Assembly (NCBI GenBank): GCA_015231615.1
Contig: JADGBE010000002.1
Coordinates: forward strand, 62,001-126,000
Source of the DNA: Desulfamplus sp.
GTDB taxonomy: Bacteria; Desulfobacterota; Desulfobacteria; Desulfobacterales; Desulfobacteraceae
Reading direction: 5' to 3'
DNA length: 64,000 bases
Shown here: in pieces, positions 26,658 to 34,895 of the stretch
Layout of the letters: each line of letters opens with the position of its first letter
How positions within the stretch are numbered: the stretch's first letter is position 1
Program-made: the position numbers and the translations under genes
Notes under the pieces: model-generated
Seen by the model: only the letters and a program-made list of their open reading frames with translations
Databases searched by the model: none
Told to the model about the DNA's origin: nothing

Positions 26658-27908
26658 ATGAAAGATGTTGTAATAGTTTCAGCCTGTAGAACGGCTATTG
26701 GTGGATTTGGCGGAAGTTTAAAAGATATGAATGGGGCAGCTCTTGGAAGTGTTGTTATGAAAGCTGCTGTTGAGAGAGCTGGAATTGATCCAGCAATAAT
26801 TGATGACATCCGTTTTGGGTGCTGTATGGAGCATCACGACACCTTAAATGTTACCCGTGTGGCTGCACTTTTGGCAGGCATACCAGATACAGTGCCAGCA
26901 GTAACCATAAATAGAGTTTGTATATCTGGTATGGAGGCGGTTGTTTCTGGAATGGCTATGATTCAAGCTGGAATGGCAGATGTAATTCTTGCAGGCGGAG
27001 TTGAGCACATGTCAGGAGTTCCATACACTGTCCCAAATGCAAGATGGGGTTGTCGCCTTCAAGATCAGACATTTGTTGATGCCATGATTCACGCTCTTCA
27101 CTGTGGTTCCCATATAATTCCATTGTCTGAAGATTGCCCTGTAAATACTAAAGAAGCTCCTGCAAGTATGTTTTTAGGGAAACCCTATATAATGGGTCAG
27201 ACAGCAGAGCTTGTAGCACAGCATTTTAATATTACGCGGGAAGAGATGGATGAAGTTGCGTTAAGAAGCCATAATAACGCTGAAAGAGCTACAAATGACG
27301 GATCGTTTAAAGATGAGATTGTGCCAGTTAACGTTCCTCAACGTAAGAAAGCTCCCATCATATTTCAAAAAGATGAGCATTTCCGTCCCGGAATTACTTT
27401 TGAGCAGCTTCAGCAATTACCCCCTGGATTTGTCCCAAAAATCGGAAAGGTTACAGCCGGAAATTCAAGCGGAATAAATGATGGTGCATCGGCAATGATC
27501 ATTATGTCTGCTGACAAGGCAAAAGAGCTGAACCTCACACCCATTGCCAAAATTAGGTCAGCAGCACGCGGAGCTTGCCACCCAACTATAATGGGAGTTT
27601 CGCCTGTTCCAGCAGTTAAAAATCTGCTGAAAAACAGCAAACTTCAACTTAACGATTTTCAACTTATTGAAGTAAACGAGGCTTTTGCTGCCCAATATCT
27701 TGGGTGTGAAAAAGAGCTTGGCTTAAATCGTGAAATAACCAATGTAAATGGCTCTGGTATTGGACTTGGACACCCTGTCGGCTCAACTGGTTGTAGAATT
27801 ATGGTTACTTTAATTCATGCAATGAAAAAACGTGGAAAAACTTTAGGACTTGCAACTCTTTGTGGTGGTGGTGGAGTCGCTATGGCTACTGCTATAGAGA
27901 TTATTTGA
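26658..27908 (+). CDS. Thiolase (acetyl-CoA C-acyltransferase)
   Basis: A 416-aa thiolase with the three family motifs: acyl-accepting Cys in NRVCISGMEAVVSGM (about residue 89), EVNEAFAAQYLG, and GSGIGLGHPVGSTGCR with the final CGGGGVAMATA. It cleaves 3-oxoacyl-CoA with coenzyme A, or condenses acetyl-CoA. Together with the two acyl-CoA dehydrogenases it points to beta-oxidation or branched-chain amino-acid breakdown. It is slightly longer than the typical ~390 aa because of an insert near 140-175. An AAAGGAA element precedes the ATG. Confidence 0.93.
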   Translation: MKDVVIVSACRTAIGGFGGSLKDMNGAALGSVVMKAAVERAGIDPAIIDDIRFGCCMEHHDTLNVTRVAALLAGIPDTVPAVTINRVCISGMEAVVSGMAMIQAGMADVILAGGVEHMSGVPYTVPNARWGCRLQDQTFVDAMIHALHCGSHIIPLSEDCPVNTKEAPASMFLGKPYIMGQTAELVAQHFNITREEMDEVALRSHNNAERATNDGSFKDEIVPVNVPQRKKAPIIFQKDEHFRPGITFEQLQQLPPGFVPKIGKVTAGNSSGINDGASAMIIMSADKAKELNLTPIAKIRSAARGACHPTIMGVSPVPAVKNLLKNSKLQLNDFQLIEVNEAFAAQYLGCEKELGLNREITNVNGSGIGLGHPVGSTGCRIMVTLIHAMKKRGKTLGLATLCGGGGVAMATAIEII

Positions 27909-27930
27909 TTAAGAGCCTAACAAATTTTAA

Positions 27931-27970
27931 ATACAAGGGCGACCGAATAACCAAATAGTCGCCCTTGTAT
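27931..27970. terminator. Bidirectional terminator between convergent genes
   Basis: ATACAAGGGCGAC/GTCGCCCTTGTAT, a perfect 13-bp stem with a 14-nt loop, lies between the thiolase (plus) and the ACT protein (minus) and is followed by TTTT on the plus strand. Confidence 0.75.
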
Positions 27971-27972
27971 TT

Positions 27973-28458
27973 TTATTCTTTCAAAAATATTTTTGACGCA
28001 AGTTCAATATCTTCAGGGGAGAAGACAAAAAGACACTTGCCACCTGACGATGATACAGAACCATAAACATAGTTTATATTAATTCCCTCCTCTCCAAATT
28101 TTTTCGTAACTTCAAATAGCTTACCAGGAGTGTTGTCAAGTTCAATCGCAATAAGCTCTTTGGTGTCAAAAAGATAGTTTTTCTCTTTTAAAATTGCTAC
28201 TGCGTCATCTGTTTTATCAACAAGCATTCTAATAAGAGCAAATTCAGCCGAATCCCTTCTTATAGAGCTATAGCTTGCAGAAGATGCAATTCTTTTTAAA
28301 GATTTACCCCTTGCCTCAAAGAGATTTTGAACATAACTTGACGCATCTTGAATTGTAATAGCATCAATATTAACGACTGACTCACCCATAAGTTGGGCAA
28401 GTTTGGCAAGCTCTCCCGGAACATTCTTTAAAAAAAGAGAAATTTCTGTTCTGATCAT
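27973..28458 (-). CDS. Tandem ACT-domain protein
   Basis: A 161-aa protein made of two ACT domains: residues 1-75 (ISLFLKNVPGELAKLAQLMG) and 85-155 (IAIELDNTPGKLFEVTKKFG). ACT domains bind amino acids, so this is likely an amino-acid sensor. A basic, Ser-rich linker of about 20 residues interrupts the end of the first domain (GKSLKRIASSASYSSIRR), unusual for the family. It is the last gene of the oxidoreductase operon; such ACT proteins commonly accompany VorB-type genes in deltaproteobacteria. Its direct target is unknown. Confidence 0.85.
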   Translation of the reverse strand: MIRTEISLFLKNVPGELAKLAQLMGESVVNIDAITIQDASSYVQNLFEARGKSLKRIASSASYSSIRRDSAEFALIRMLVDKTDDAVAILKEKNYLFDTKELIAIELDNTPGKLFEVTKKFGEEGININYVYGSVSSSGGKCLFVFSPEDIELASKIFLKE

Positions 28459-28504
28459 ATCTGTCCCTCTTTTATATCGTTTTTAAGGTGATTTATTTAA
28501 TTTT

Positions 28505-29044
28505 TTAAGACGCTGCTGCAATCTTTAAACCTTCATCAAAAGCTTGCATATTAAGGGGTATCAATTTAGGTTTTGATTCAAACTCCTCTTGAACACACTT
28601 TCTCAATATCTCAATATCAACCATTTTGCTTTTAGCTGCAAAAGCACTAACCGCAATAATATTGGCACACTTTACACTTCCAAGAGCTATTGCTGCTTCA
28701 TTTGCTGGAACAATCAGCTCTTGAATGTCATCTCTTCCACTTCTAACTGGAATTAAAGAACTGTTGATAAGAATAACCCCATCTTTTTTTACAACAGGTG
28801 CAAATTTCTCAAGCGATGGTCTGTTCATTGCCACAAGATGTGAAGGATTTTTAATAATTGGTGAACCAATGAGGCGATCACTTACTACAACTGTGCAGTA
28901 AGCAGTTCCGCCTCTCATTTCAGGTCCGTAAGATGGAATCCACATCACCTGTGCCCCCTGTTTCATGGCTGCGTATGCAAGTAGTTTGGCACTGAGCAAA
29001 ATCCCCTGACCGCCAAACCCTGCAAACATTACCTCTTTTTGCAT
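28505..29044 (-). CDS. 2-oxoacid:ferredoxin oxidoreductase, gamma subunit
   Basis: A 179-aa subunit with the pyruvate-ferredoxin-oxidoreductase gamma fold: FAGFGGQGILLSAKLLAYAA at residues 8-27 and SYGPEMRGGTAYCTVVVSD at about 39-57. It combines with alpha, beta and delta subunits to oxidise a 2-oxoacid and CoA to acyl-CoA and CO2 while reducing ferredoxin. It is separated from the beta subunit gene by an inserted Rpn-type gene, whose stop codon lies only 6 nt upstream of this start. Confidence 0.92.
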   Translation of the reverse strand: MQKEVMFAGFGGQGILLSAKLLAYAAMKQGAQVMWIPSYGPEMRGGTAYCTVVVSDRLIGSPIIKNPSHLVAMNRPSLEKFAPVVKKDGVILINSSLIPVRSGRDDIQELIVPANEAAIALGSVKCANIIAVSAFAAKSKMVDIEILRKCVQEEFESKPKLIPLNMQAFDEGLKIAAAS

Positions 29045-29050
29045 ATATAA

Positions 29051-30094
29051 CTACTCCTTTGTAATGAGATCGATATCAATACCTCTCTCTTTTAGTATTT
29101 TTAAATACAACTCTTTTTCTTGTAAAATCCTCTCTTTTTCCTCACGCTCTTTTTCTTTCTCCTGATGCTCTTTTTCCAAATTTATCAGGGCATTTTGAAG
29201 TTTTTGTTCAGCTTTTTTACGTTGTTTTTCAGCTTGTTTTTGTTGTTTTTCAGCTTGTTTTTGTTGTTTTTCAGCTTGTTTTTGTTGTTTTTCAGCTTGT
29301 TTTTGTTGTTTTTCAGCTTCTTTACGTTGCTTTTCAAACAATTTAAATTGCTTTTCAGCTTCTTTAAGTTGTAGTTCAGCATCATTCATCATTTTTTTCC
29401 ATGTATTTCGCTCTAACTGTGCATCAAGCCTGCTTTGATAAAGCAGATAATTTTTCTGATTTTCTGAAAAATCTTGTAAAGTTTCCATAGCTTGTATCAT
29501 CTCCTTTGTTTTAAGCACATCGGGCAAATTATTAATATCTTGCTCCTCTGCTTTTTTAAAGAAATATAACCAGCGTTCAGTTTCATTGCCAATATCTTTA
29601 TTTTCGTCAAAAAAGGAGAGTTGCAAAAGATGAATTCTTAGATGGTTAGTTAAAGAGATATTATGGTTTGAATCATGTATGCCAAATTTTAGATGATATG
29701 TGTCCGCATCTTTAAAAAATGGGCTATCAAGAATCCAAATTGAAAAAACGGGCTTAAGTTCACTGTAAGCACCTTTTTTTGTGAGCTGTGAATGGTAAAT
29801 CGTAGACCAATTATAAACAACTCTTGAAGGCAGTGCTGGATAAGCTGCAAGCTGAATCTCAATCTGATATTTAAAATCATTTTGGCACTTTGCCATTATA
29901 TCCACTATTGAGAGCTTATCATCTATGAATTCTCTCTCATTATATGGATTTGTGATTACAACATCAGTAATAGTATCATCGCCTTGCAGACCAGTTACTG
30001 CATTCAAAAAGTGGATCAGAAGATTTTTATTTTTCTCTGAACCAAGCAGAGCCTTGAATACACAATCAACAATTGGATTTATTTTATGTTTCAT
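29051..30094 (-). CDS. Rpn-family PD-(D/E)XK nuclease/transposase-like protein with heptad repeats
   Basis: A 347-aa member of the Rpn (recombination-promoting nuclease, YhgA-like) family. N-terminal INPIVDCVFKALLGSEKNK is the family opening, and the nuclease core has D...K-Y-QIEIQL (about 64-81). The C-terminal 110 residues are a Lys/Glu/Gln coiled coil with at least four perfect AEKQQKQ heptads from 21-bp tandem DNA repeats. It is wedged between the beta and gamma subunit genes in the same orientation, so it would be co-transcribed. Rpn proteins are thought to nick DNA and promote recombination. No terminal repeats or target duplication seen. Confidence 0.88.
   Translation of the reverse strand: MKHKINPIVDCVFKALLGSEKNKNLLIHFLNAVTGLQGDDTITDVVITNPYNEREFIDDKLSIVDIMAKCQNDFKYQIEIQLAAYPALPSRVVYNWSTIYHSQLTKKGAYSELKPVFSIWILDSPFFKDADTYHLKFGIHDSNHNISLTNHLRIHLLQLSFFDENKDIGNETERWLYFFKKAEEQDINNLPDVLKTKEMIQAMETLQDFSENQKNYLLYQSRLDAQLERNTWKKMMNDAELQLKEAEKQFKLFEKQRKEAEKQQKQAEKQQKQAEKQQKQAEKQQKQAEKQRKKAEQKLQNALINLEKEHQEKEKEREEKERILQEKELYLKILKERGIDIDLITKE
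29209..29334. repeat. 21-bp tandem repeats inside the Rpn gene
   Basis: Four perfect copies of CAGCTTGTTTTTGTTGTTTTT (29230-29313) with one degenerate unit on each side (29209-29229 and 29314-29334). The plus-strand frame also stays open across them, but this is an artefact of the repeat. Confidence 0.85.
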
Positions 30095-30160
30095 AAAAAA
30101 AGTCTTATATAAAATTGAACTATCTTGTTGGTAAATTGATTTTTACATCTTTATTAAATT

Positions 30161-30898
30161 TTACTCAGGTTTCTTAAATTCACCAAGAGGGTAATAGGGA
30201 ATTAGATTATCTTCAGCCCACTTCAATGCGTTCAGCGGTGTCATGCCCCAGTTTGTGGGACATGTGTTGATAAGTTCAACAAAGCTAAAACATTTATTTG
30301 CCATCTGATACTCAAATGCCTGTAAAATCGCCTTCTTTGCCTTGTTTACGTACTTAGGTCTCAAAAGTGCCTGACGGGCAATATATCCGGGTGTTGCAAG
30401 AGTTGATAAAAGCTCACACATACGGATTGGCATACCAGTCTCTTCAACATTTCTGCCAGTTGGTGCTGTTGTGGCTCTTTGACCCGGCATTGTGGTTGGA
30501 GCCATCTGACCGCCTGTCATTCCGTAAATTGCATTGTTTATAAATATTGTTGTAAATTTTTCGCCTCTGTTTGCAGCATGGATAATTTCACCCATGCCTA
30601 TGCTTGCAAGGTCACCATCTCCTTGATAGGTAAATACCATTAAATCTGGTCTTACTCTTTTAATTCCTGTTGCCATTGCTGGGGCACGTCCGTGTGCCGC
30701 CTCTTGAAAATCGCAACTAAAATAATTATATGCCATGACCGCACACCCTACAGGTGCAACACCAACAGTTCTGCCTCTGATGCCAAGCTCATCAATCACC
30801 TCTGCAATAAGACGGTGGGCAATGCCATGTGTGCATCCGGGGCAATAATGTGTATGGTTATCTGAAAGTGCTTCTGGTCTTGAAAATATTTTTCCCAT
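30161..30898 (-). CDS. 2-oxoacid:ferredoxin oxidoreductase, beta (TPP-binding) subunit
   Basis: A 245-aa thiamine-diphosphate subunit. It opens with THYCPGCTHGIAHRLIAEVI (Cys-rich family start), and the TPP/Mg motif is at about residues 94-121 (YQGDGDLASIGMGEIIHAA, IFINNAIYGMTGGQ). GQRATTAPTGRN and CPTNWGMTP complete the match. It carries the catalytic cofactor for 2-oxoacid decarboxylation. It is separated from the alpha gene by 148 bp that hold a palindromic repeat, and from the gamma gene by the Rpn insertion. Confidence 0.93.
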   Translation of the reverse strand: MGKIFSRPEALSDNHTHYCPGCTHGIAHRLIAEVIDELGIRGRTVGVAPVGCAVMAYNYFSCDFQEAAHGRAPAMATGIKRVRPDLMVFTYQGDGDLASIGMGEIIHAANRGEKFTTIFINNAIYGMTGGQMAPTTMPGQRATTAPTGRNVEETGMPIRMCELLSTLATPGYIARQALLRPKYVNKAKKAILQAFEYQMANKCFSFVELINTCPTNWGMTPLNALKWAEDNLIPYYPLGEFKKPE

Positions 30899-30941
30899 AA
30901 TATTTTAATTCCTAAATCTTAGATACAAATTTTTTTGTCAT

Positions 30942-30974
30942 AGATTTGACAATTTTTTAAAAGTTGTCAAATCT
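30942..30974. repeat. Dispersed inverted repeat, family D copy 2
   Basis: AGATTTGACAA/TTGTCAAATCT, perfect 11-bp arms with an 11-bp A/T spacer, in the gap between the alpha and beta subunit genes. It matches the palindrome at 20955-20991. Confidence 0.75.
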
Positions 30975-31046
30975 TTAAATAGCATAACAGCCAGCTTAAA
31001 AACGGGCGTATTTTAATTCGCAAATAGTTTCTTCTAATTATGATTA

Positions 31047-32120
31047 TTAAGAAGCTATTAATGACATTACATGCTCTGCGACCTCTTCTGGGGTGTAGAT
31101 GTCGCCGCCACACTGCCCAAACCATGTAACTTCCCGTTTGCCTTTAAGGCTACGCTCTACATCTTCAATCATCTGACCCATACTCATCTCAATGCTTACA
31201 ACTTTTTTACAGCTCTCTTTTGCTGCTGCGTCATGGATTGCCTTTTCAGGAAATGGAAATAGAGTCTTTGGTCTTATCATGCCAATCTCAAGCCCTTGAG
31301 CTTTCATGTTATCAATTGCGGTTTTGCAGACACGGCTCATTGTGCCGTAGCTTACAATCAAAGCCTGATAATCTCCATCTGTATTGTAAGCCTCAAACCT
31401 TATCTCTTCCCTTTTCATCTGATCATATTGAGCTTTAAGAGTCAGATTGTTCTGGTTCAACACTTTTGGGTCAAGGTAGAGTGATTTTACGATATTCTTT
31501 TTAGTGCTTCCACGCCTGTCCATTCCATTGGTTGCCCAATCATCTTTATTTGTGGGCGGCACATAAAGATTATCAGGAAACTCAACTGGCTCCATCATCT
31601 GACCAATAAGACCATCACCAAGAATCATAACAGGTCCCCGATACTTTTCAGCAAGAGGAAATGCCATCATGGTCATCTCAACAGCCTCTTGGACTCCATC
31701 TGGTGCCATGACAAGAAGATGATAATCGCCATGACCACCGCCTTTTGTTGCCTGAAAATAGTCGCCTTGAGATGGCAAAATTCCGCCAAGTCCAGGACCA
31801 CCACGCACAATATTAACAAACACTGCTGGACATCTTGCCCCAGCAATATAACTTATAGCTTCACTCATAAGGCTGACACCCGGACTTGAAGAGGTTGTCA
31901 TTACACGCTCTCCACAAGCAGCAGCACCAAAAATCATATATCCAACTGCAACTTCGCTCTCACCTTGAAGAAATACGCCATTTACTTCAGGCATTCTTTT
32001 TACAAGATATTCAGCAACTTCTGATTGCGGTGTTATAGGATACGCAAAATAGTTAAGGCAGCCTGCACGAATGGCAGCTTCTCCAATGGCTTCATTCCCT
32101 TTCATCAATACTTTAGCCAT
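31047..32120 (-). CDS. vorB: 2-oxoacid:ferredoxin oxidoreductase, alpha subunit (VorB type)
   Basis: A 357-aa alpha subunit with the characteristic start MKGNEAIGEAAIRAGCLNYFAYPITPQ (read in two parts: residues 6-19 and FAYPITPQSEVAEYL), then QGESEVAVGYMIFGAA, TTSSSPGVSLMSEAISYIAG and FVNIVRGGPGLGG. This pattern is that of the VorB group, which oxidises branched-chain 2-oxoacids, though 2-oxoglutarate enzymes are related. A Lys/Asn-rich insert is seen near 190-225. Gene order ferredoxin-alpha-beta-gamma is standard apart from the Rpn insertion. Confidence 0.93.
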   Translation of the reverse strand: MAKVLMKGNEAIGEAAIRAGCLNYFAYPITPQSEVAEYLVKRMPEVNGVFLQGESEVAVGYMIFGAAACGERVMTTSSSPGVSLMSEAISYIAGARCPAVFVNIVRGGPGLGGILPSQGDYFQATKGGGHGDYHLLVMAPDGVQEAVEMTMMAFPLAEKYRGPVMILGDGLIGQMMEPVEFPDNLYVPPTNKDDWATNGMDRRGSTKKNIVKSLYLDPKVLNQNNLTLKAQYDQMKREEIRFEAYNTDGDYQALIVSYGTMSRVCKTAIDNMKAQGLEIGMIRPKTLFPFPEKAIHDAAAKESCKKVVSIEMSMGQMIEDVERSLKGKREVTWFGQCGGDIYTPEEVAEHVMSLIAS

Positions 32121-32153
32121 TATTTTTCCTCCATATTTAATATTATTCTAAAC

Positions 32154-32390
32154 TTACGCTGTTACAGCTTCGTTAGAATCTTTGGTTTCAATAATTGTTA
32201 TTGCCACGTCAGGACACATCACACAGCACAATGTGCAGTAAATACAATCTTCAGGTCTTGCCTGATATGCTGGGAAATAGCCCTTTGCACTTACTTTGTC
32301 CGATATTTCCAAAACCTTTTTGGGGCATACATCTACACAGAGACCGCACCCCTTACATCTTTCCGAATCAATAATATGTTTAAATGCCAT
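32154..32390 (-). CDS. 2-oxoacid:ferredoxin oxidoreductase, ferredoxin (delta) subunit
   Basis: A 78-aa protein with two 4Fe-4S motifs: CKGCGLCVDVCP (residues 14-25) and CIYCTLCCVMCP (about 49-60). It passes electrons from the TPP site to ferredoxin. It ends 33 nt before the alpha gene and is the first enzyme gene of the operon. Confidence 0.95.
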   Translation of the reverse strand: MAFKHIIDSERCKGCGLCVDVCPKKVLEISDKVSAKGYFPAYQARPEDCIYCTLCCVMCPDVAITIIETKDSNEAVTA

Positions 32391-32405
32391 GAATTTAATT
32401 AATCC

Positions 32406-32591
32406 TTATATTATTTCGCAATTAGCCTTTTTTTCAGAAATCCACAAATAGATCAAATCCTTTGCAGCATTTCTTGCACCCTCAATTCCTAAGCCATGAG
32501 TCGTCAACCCAAGTGAAGGAATATGAGCATAATAGTAGCCTTCTTCAAAATCTATATCTTGAATTTTTTCAAATAAAATTCCATAAATCAT
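32406..32591 (-). CDS. Orphan HicB-like small protein
   Basis: A 61-aa protein that resembles the HicB antitoxin core: an alternating start, then YYYAHIPSLGLTTHGLGIEGARNAAKDLIYLW, where 'y.a.iP.lg..t.G...eea..na...i' is the HicB pattern. No HicA toxin is seen on either side and no DNA-binding domain is attached. It lies between the P-loop ATPase and the ferredoxin gene in the same direction. It may be an orphan antitoxin or a co-opted small protein. Confidence 0.6.
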   Translation of the reverse strand: MIYGILFEKIQDIDFEEGYYYAHIPSLGLTTHGLGIEGARNAAKDLIYLWISEKKANCEII

Positions 32592-32629
32592 TATATATTA
32601 CCTTTAAGTTCAGTTATCAGTGAGTTTTA

Positions 32630-33361
32630 TCAATTCTTAATTTTACTTAGTTGGCAACTTGATTTCCACGGTGGCAAAAGTCTTCTTTGAATGGGCAAAA
32701 CAGGAACTTCAAAGCGGCTCATATCAAGTAGAGGTAAAAATTTAACATCTGCTGTAATGAATTTAACCTCTCTGCCTGATTGCATTGAGACCTCCTGTAT
32801 AAGCTCATATCCTCTATAAATATCATCAGGTGATGTGAGTTCCATTAAGTTTGAGTTGCTCACAAGACCAGTAATTTTAAGTTTTGAAGTGTATTCAATC
32901 TCCTCCATTATTTTAAGACAACCTTTTACACTATCTGTAAATGGTCTAAAAGGATTTATAACCTGTATCATGGTTATTTTCCTGCCAGCAAAAGCGTCAC
33001 CAAGTGCTGCAAGCACAGTAACGCCAACATCATCGCCTCCAGCATCAAGTATAAGAAGGTCAGGCGGATTTCTGATAGCACCAGAAACTTCTCTTGCCAA
33101 AATCGGCAAATCTGCTTGCATATACTTTGCCTCTGGAAGAACTACATTTATTCCACAATCTCTGAGAGCATCTCTTGCCTCTCTTGTTCTAAAATATGGG
33201 TTTACCAAATCAAGGTCTGCAATTGCAACATCAAGGCCTGCTTGTTTTCTGTTAAAAGCAAGATTTACAGAAGTTTCTGTCTTTCCGCTGCCATAATTTC
33301 CACAGATGATTACAATTCCATTTAAAGAAATTTCTGGAAGTTTATCAAATTTATTGGTCAA
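32630..33361 (-). CDS. CooC/CobQ-like P-loop ATPase
   Basis: A 243-aa SIMIBI-class ATPase. The P-loop is GNYGSGKTETSVNLAF (about residues 22-37), with a DLDLVNPYFRTREAR motif that is characteristic of this subgroup and a DAGGDDVG switch. The start is TTG at 33361. The group is often found next to 2-oxoacid oxidoreductase genes in sulfate reducers, and the order here is the same, but its actual role (maturation or regulation) is not known to me. Confidence 0.8.
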   Translation of the reverse strand: MTNKFDKLPEISLNGIVIICGNYGSGKTETSVNLAFNRKQAGLDVAIADLDLVNPYFRTREARDALRDCGINVVLPEAKYMQADLPILAREVSGAIRNPPDLLILDAGGDDVGVTVLAALGDAFAGRKITMIQVINPFRPFTDSVKGCLKIMEEIEYTSKLKITGLVSNSNLMELTSPDDIYRGYELIQEVSMQSGREVKFITADVKFLPLLDMSRFEVPVLPIQRRLLPPWKSSCQLSKIKN

Positions 33362-33393
33362 TTTTTCAATGTCCTAATTATTAAATTATTTTA

Positions 33394-34893
33394 CTAAACA
33401 GCAGACGCTGACTTCATATCATACTGCTCCAACGCTTTTTTCATCTTCTCTATCTTTACCTTCAATGTTTCAGATAATGAACGGGTATTTTTAATTGTCT
33501 GCAACAATATTGATGTATCAAGCTCAATCTCATCTGATACAAACGCCTTTTCAATCGACTCTTTTACAACCGCCTCAATATCTGCCCCGCTAAAACCTTC
33601 TGAATCTTTCAGCAGTTTTATAGTATCAATCCTTTTACTCAATTTTCCTCGTTTTCTCAAATGAATCTCAAAAATTTTTCTTCTCTCCTCCGGCTTTGGA
33701 AAATCAACATAAAAAAGCTCATCAAAACGCCCTTTTCTCATAAGTTCTGGCGGCAGAACAGAAATATCATTGGAAGTTGCCACAACATAAACAAGGCTCT
33801 CTTTTTCTTGAAGCCATGTGAGCAGATAACCAAACAGCCTTGTCGTAACATCACTTCCGCCGCCGTCTCCGCCGATTCCAGCAAATGCCTTTTCAAGCTC
33901 GTCAATCCAAAGAACACAAGGACTTACAGCCTCTGAGGTCTGAATGGCGTAGCGTAAATTCTGCTCGCTTTCACCTACATATTTTCCAAGAAGCTTTCCA
34001 ACATCAAGCCTTAAAAGTGGAACGCCGAATAGACGAGCAACAACCTTTGATGTAAGACTTTTTCCGCAGCCCGGCATTCCAGCAATTAAAATTCCTTTTG
34101 GAGGATCAACGCCAAATCTCTTTGCTTTTCCCATATTTCTAATAACTTGTGCTTTGTTTTTCAGATAATCTTTTAAACTATCAAGACCGCCGATCTCATC
34201 AAGTTCCTCTTTGACGCTTATAATCTCAAGAGTGCCTGACTTTTTGATTATCTGCTCTTTTTCTTTTAAAATCAGGGCATTGTCATCACGATTTATTGTT
34301 CCGTTCTGCTGATAAGCAAGATTCAATATCTGCCGTATCTCAAACTGGCTGAGTCCTTTTAAAGATGTTGCAAGCTCTGCTTTGTCGTCTTCGCTTGTCT
34401 GTATGTTCAGATTAAGGCAATATTCGTTGAGAAGTTCTATTATTTCAGGATTTTGAGGCAGAGGCAGATCAAAGAGAGTTACCAATTTCTCAAGCTCTTT
34501 TGGGATATTCAACTGTGTAGAGACAATAAAAATGGTTACATAATAGTTTTCAATGTAGATGGTTTTAAGTGCAATTGATTTGATTTGTGCAATTATTTCA
34601 GGTTTGGACAGCTCTTGGTGGACATCTTTTAACACAAGAAAAGAGTTTGTTTCAGGTTGGTCAGAAGATGGATTTTCATCAAAAAGAGCTAAAAACGTTT
34701 GCAGGTCATAGGGCTGCTTCTGACATTTGGTTGTAAAGTCAACATGACCATTGGCAAGGTTAAACTCGTATATTGCTGTGCTGCGTGCTGCATCAGCAAT
34801 CAATTTATCAATTGTGTCAAAATCAAAATGGTGAATGTAGATTATAGGACGCAGGGCTTCAACGTAAGAAGATAGCTGGTCAGAAGGCAGCAT
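33394..34893 (-). CDS. Ycf46-like AAA+ ATPase
   Basis: A 499-aa AAA ATPase. The N-terminal half is a degenerate AAA-like domain (LRPIIYIHHFDFDTIDKLI, then a FLVLKDVHQELSKPE element) as in the Ycf46 group. The active AAA module starts near residue 230: GGLDSLKDYLKNKA, Walker A GMPGCGKSLTSKVVARL (about 272), Walker B VLWIDELEKAF, sensor ATSNDISVLPPELMRKGRFDE with the arginine finger. It starts 2 nt after the 426-aa gene, so the two are translationally coupled and probably act together. Ycf46-type proteins have no settled function. Confidence 0.85.
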   Translation of the reverse strand: MLPSDQLSSYVEALRPIIYIHHFDFDTIDKLIADAARSTAIYEFNLANGHVDFTTKCQKQPYDLQTFLALFDENPSSDQPETNSFLVLKDVHQELSKPEIIAQIKSIALKTIYIENYYVTIFIVSTQLNIPKELEKLVTLFDLPLPQNPEIIELLNEYCLNLNIQTSEDDKAELATSLKGLSQFEIRQILNLAYQQNGTINRDDNALILKEKEQIIKKSGTLEIISVKEELDEIGGLDSLKDYLKNKAQVIRNMGKAKRFGVDPPKGILIAGMPGCGKSLTSKVVARLFGVPLLRLDVGKLLGKYVGESEQNLRYAIQTSEAVSPCVLWIDELEKAFAGIGGDGGGSDVTTRLFGYLLTWLQEKESLVYVVATSNDISVLPPELMRKGRFDELFYVDFPKPEERRKIFEIHLRKRGKLSKRIDTIKLLKDSEGFSGADIEAVVKESIEKAFVSDEIELDTSILLQTIKNTRSLSETLKVKIEKMKKALEQYDMKSASAV

Positions 34894-34895
34894 GG

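Noticed and set aside
29165-29374. Plus-strand ORF of 69 codons rich in Phe/Leu
   Set aside because: It is the antisense reading of the 21-bp repeats in the Rpn gene and has no ribosome site.
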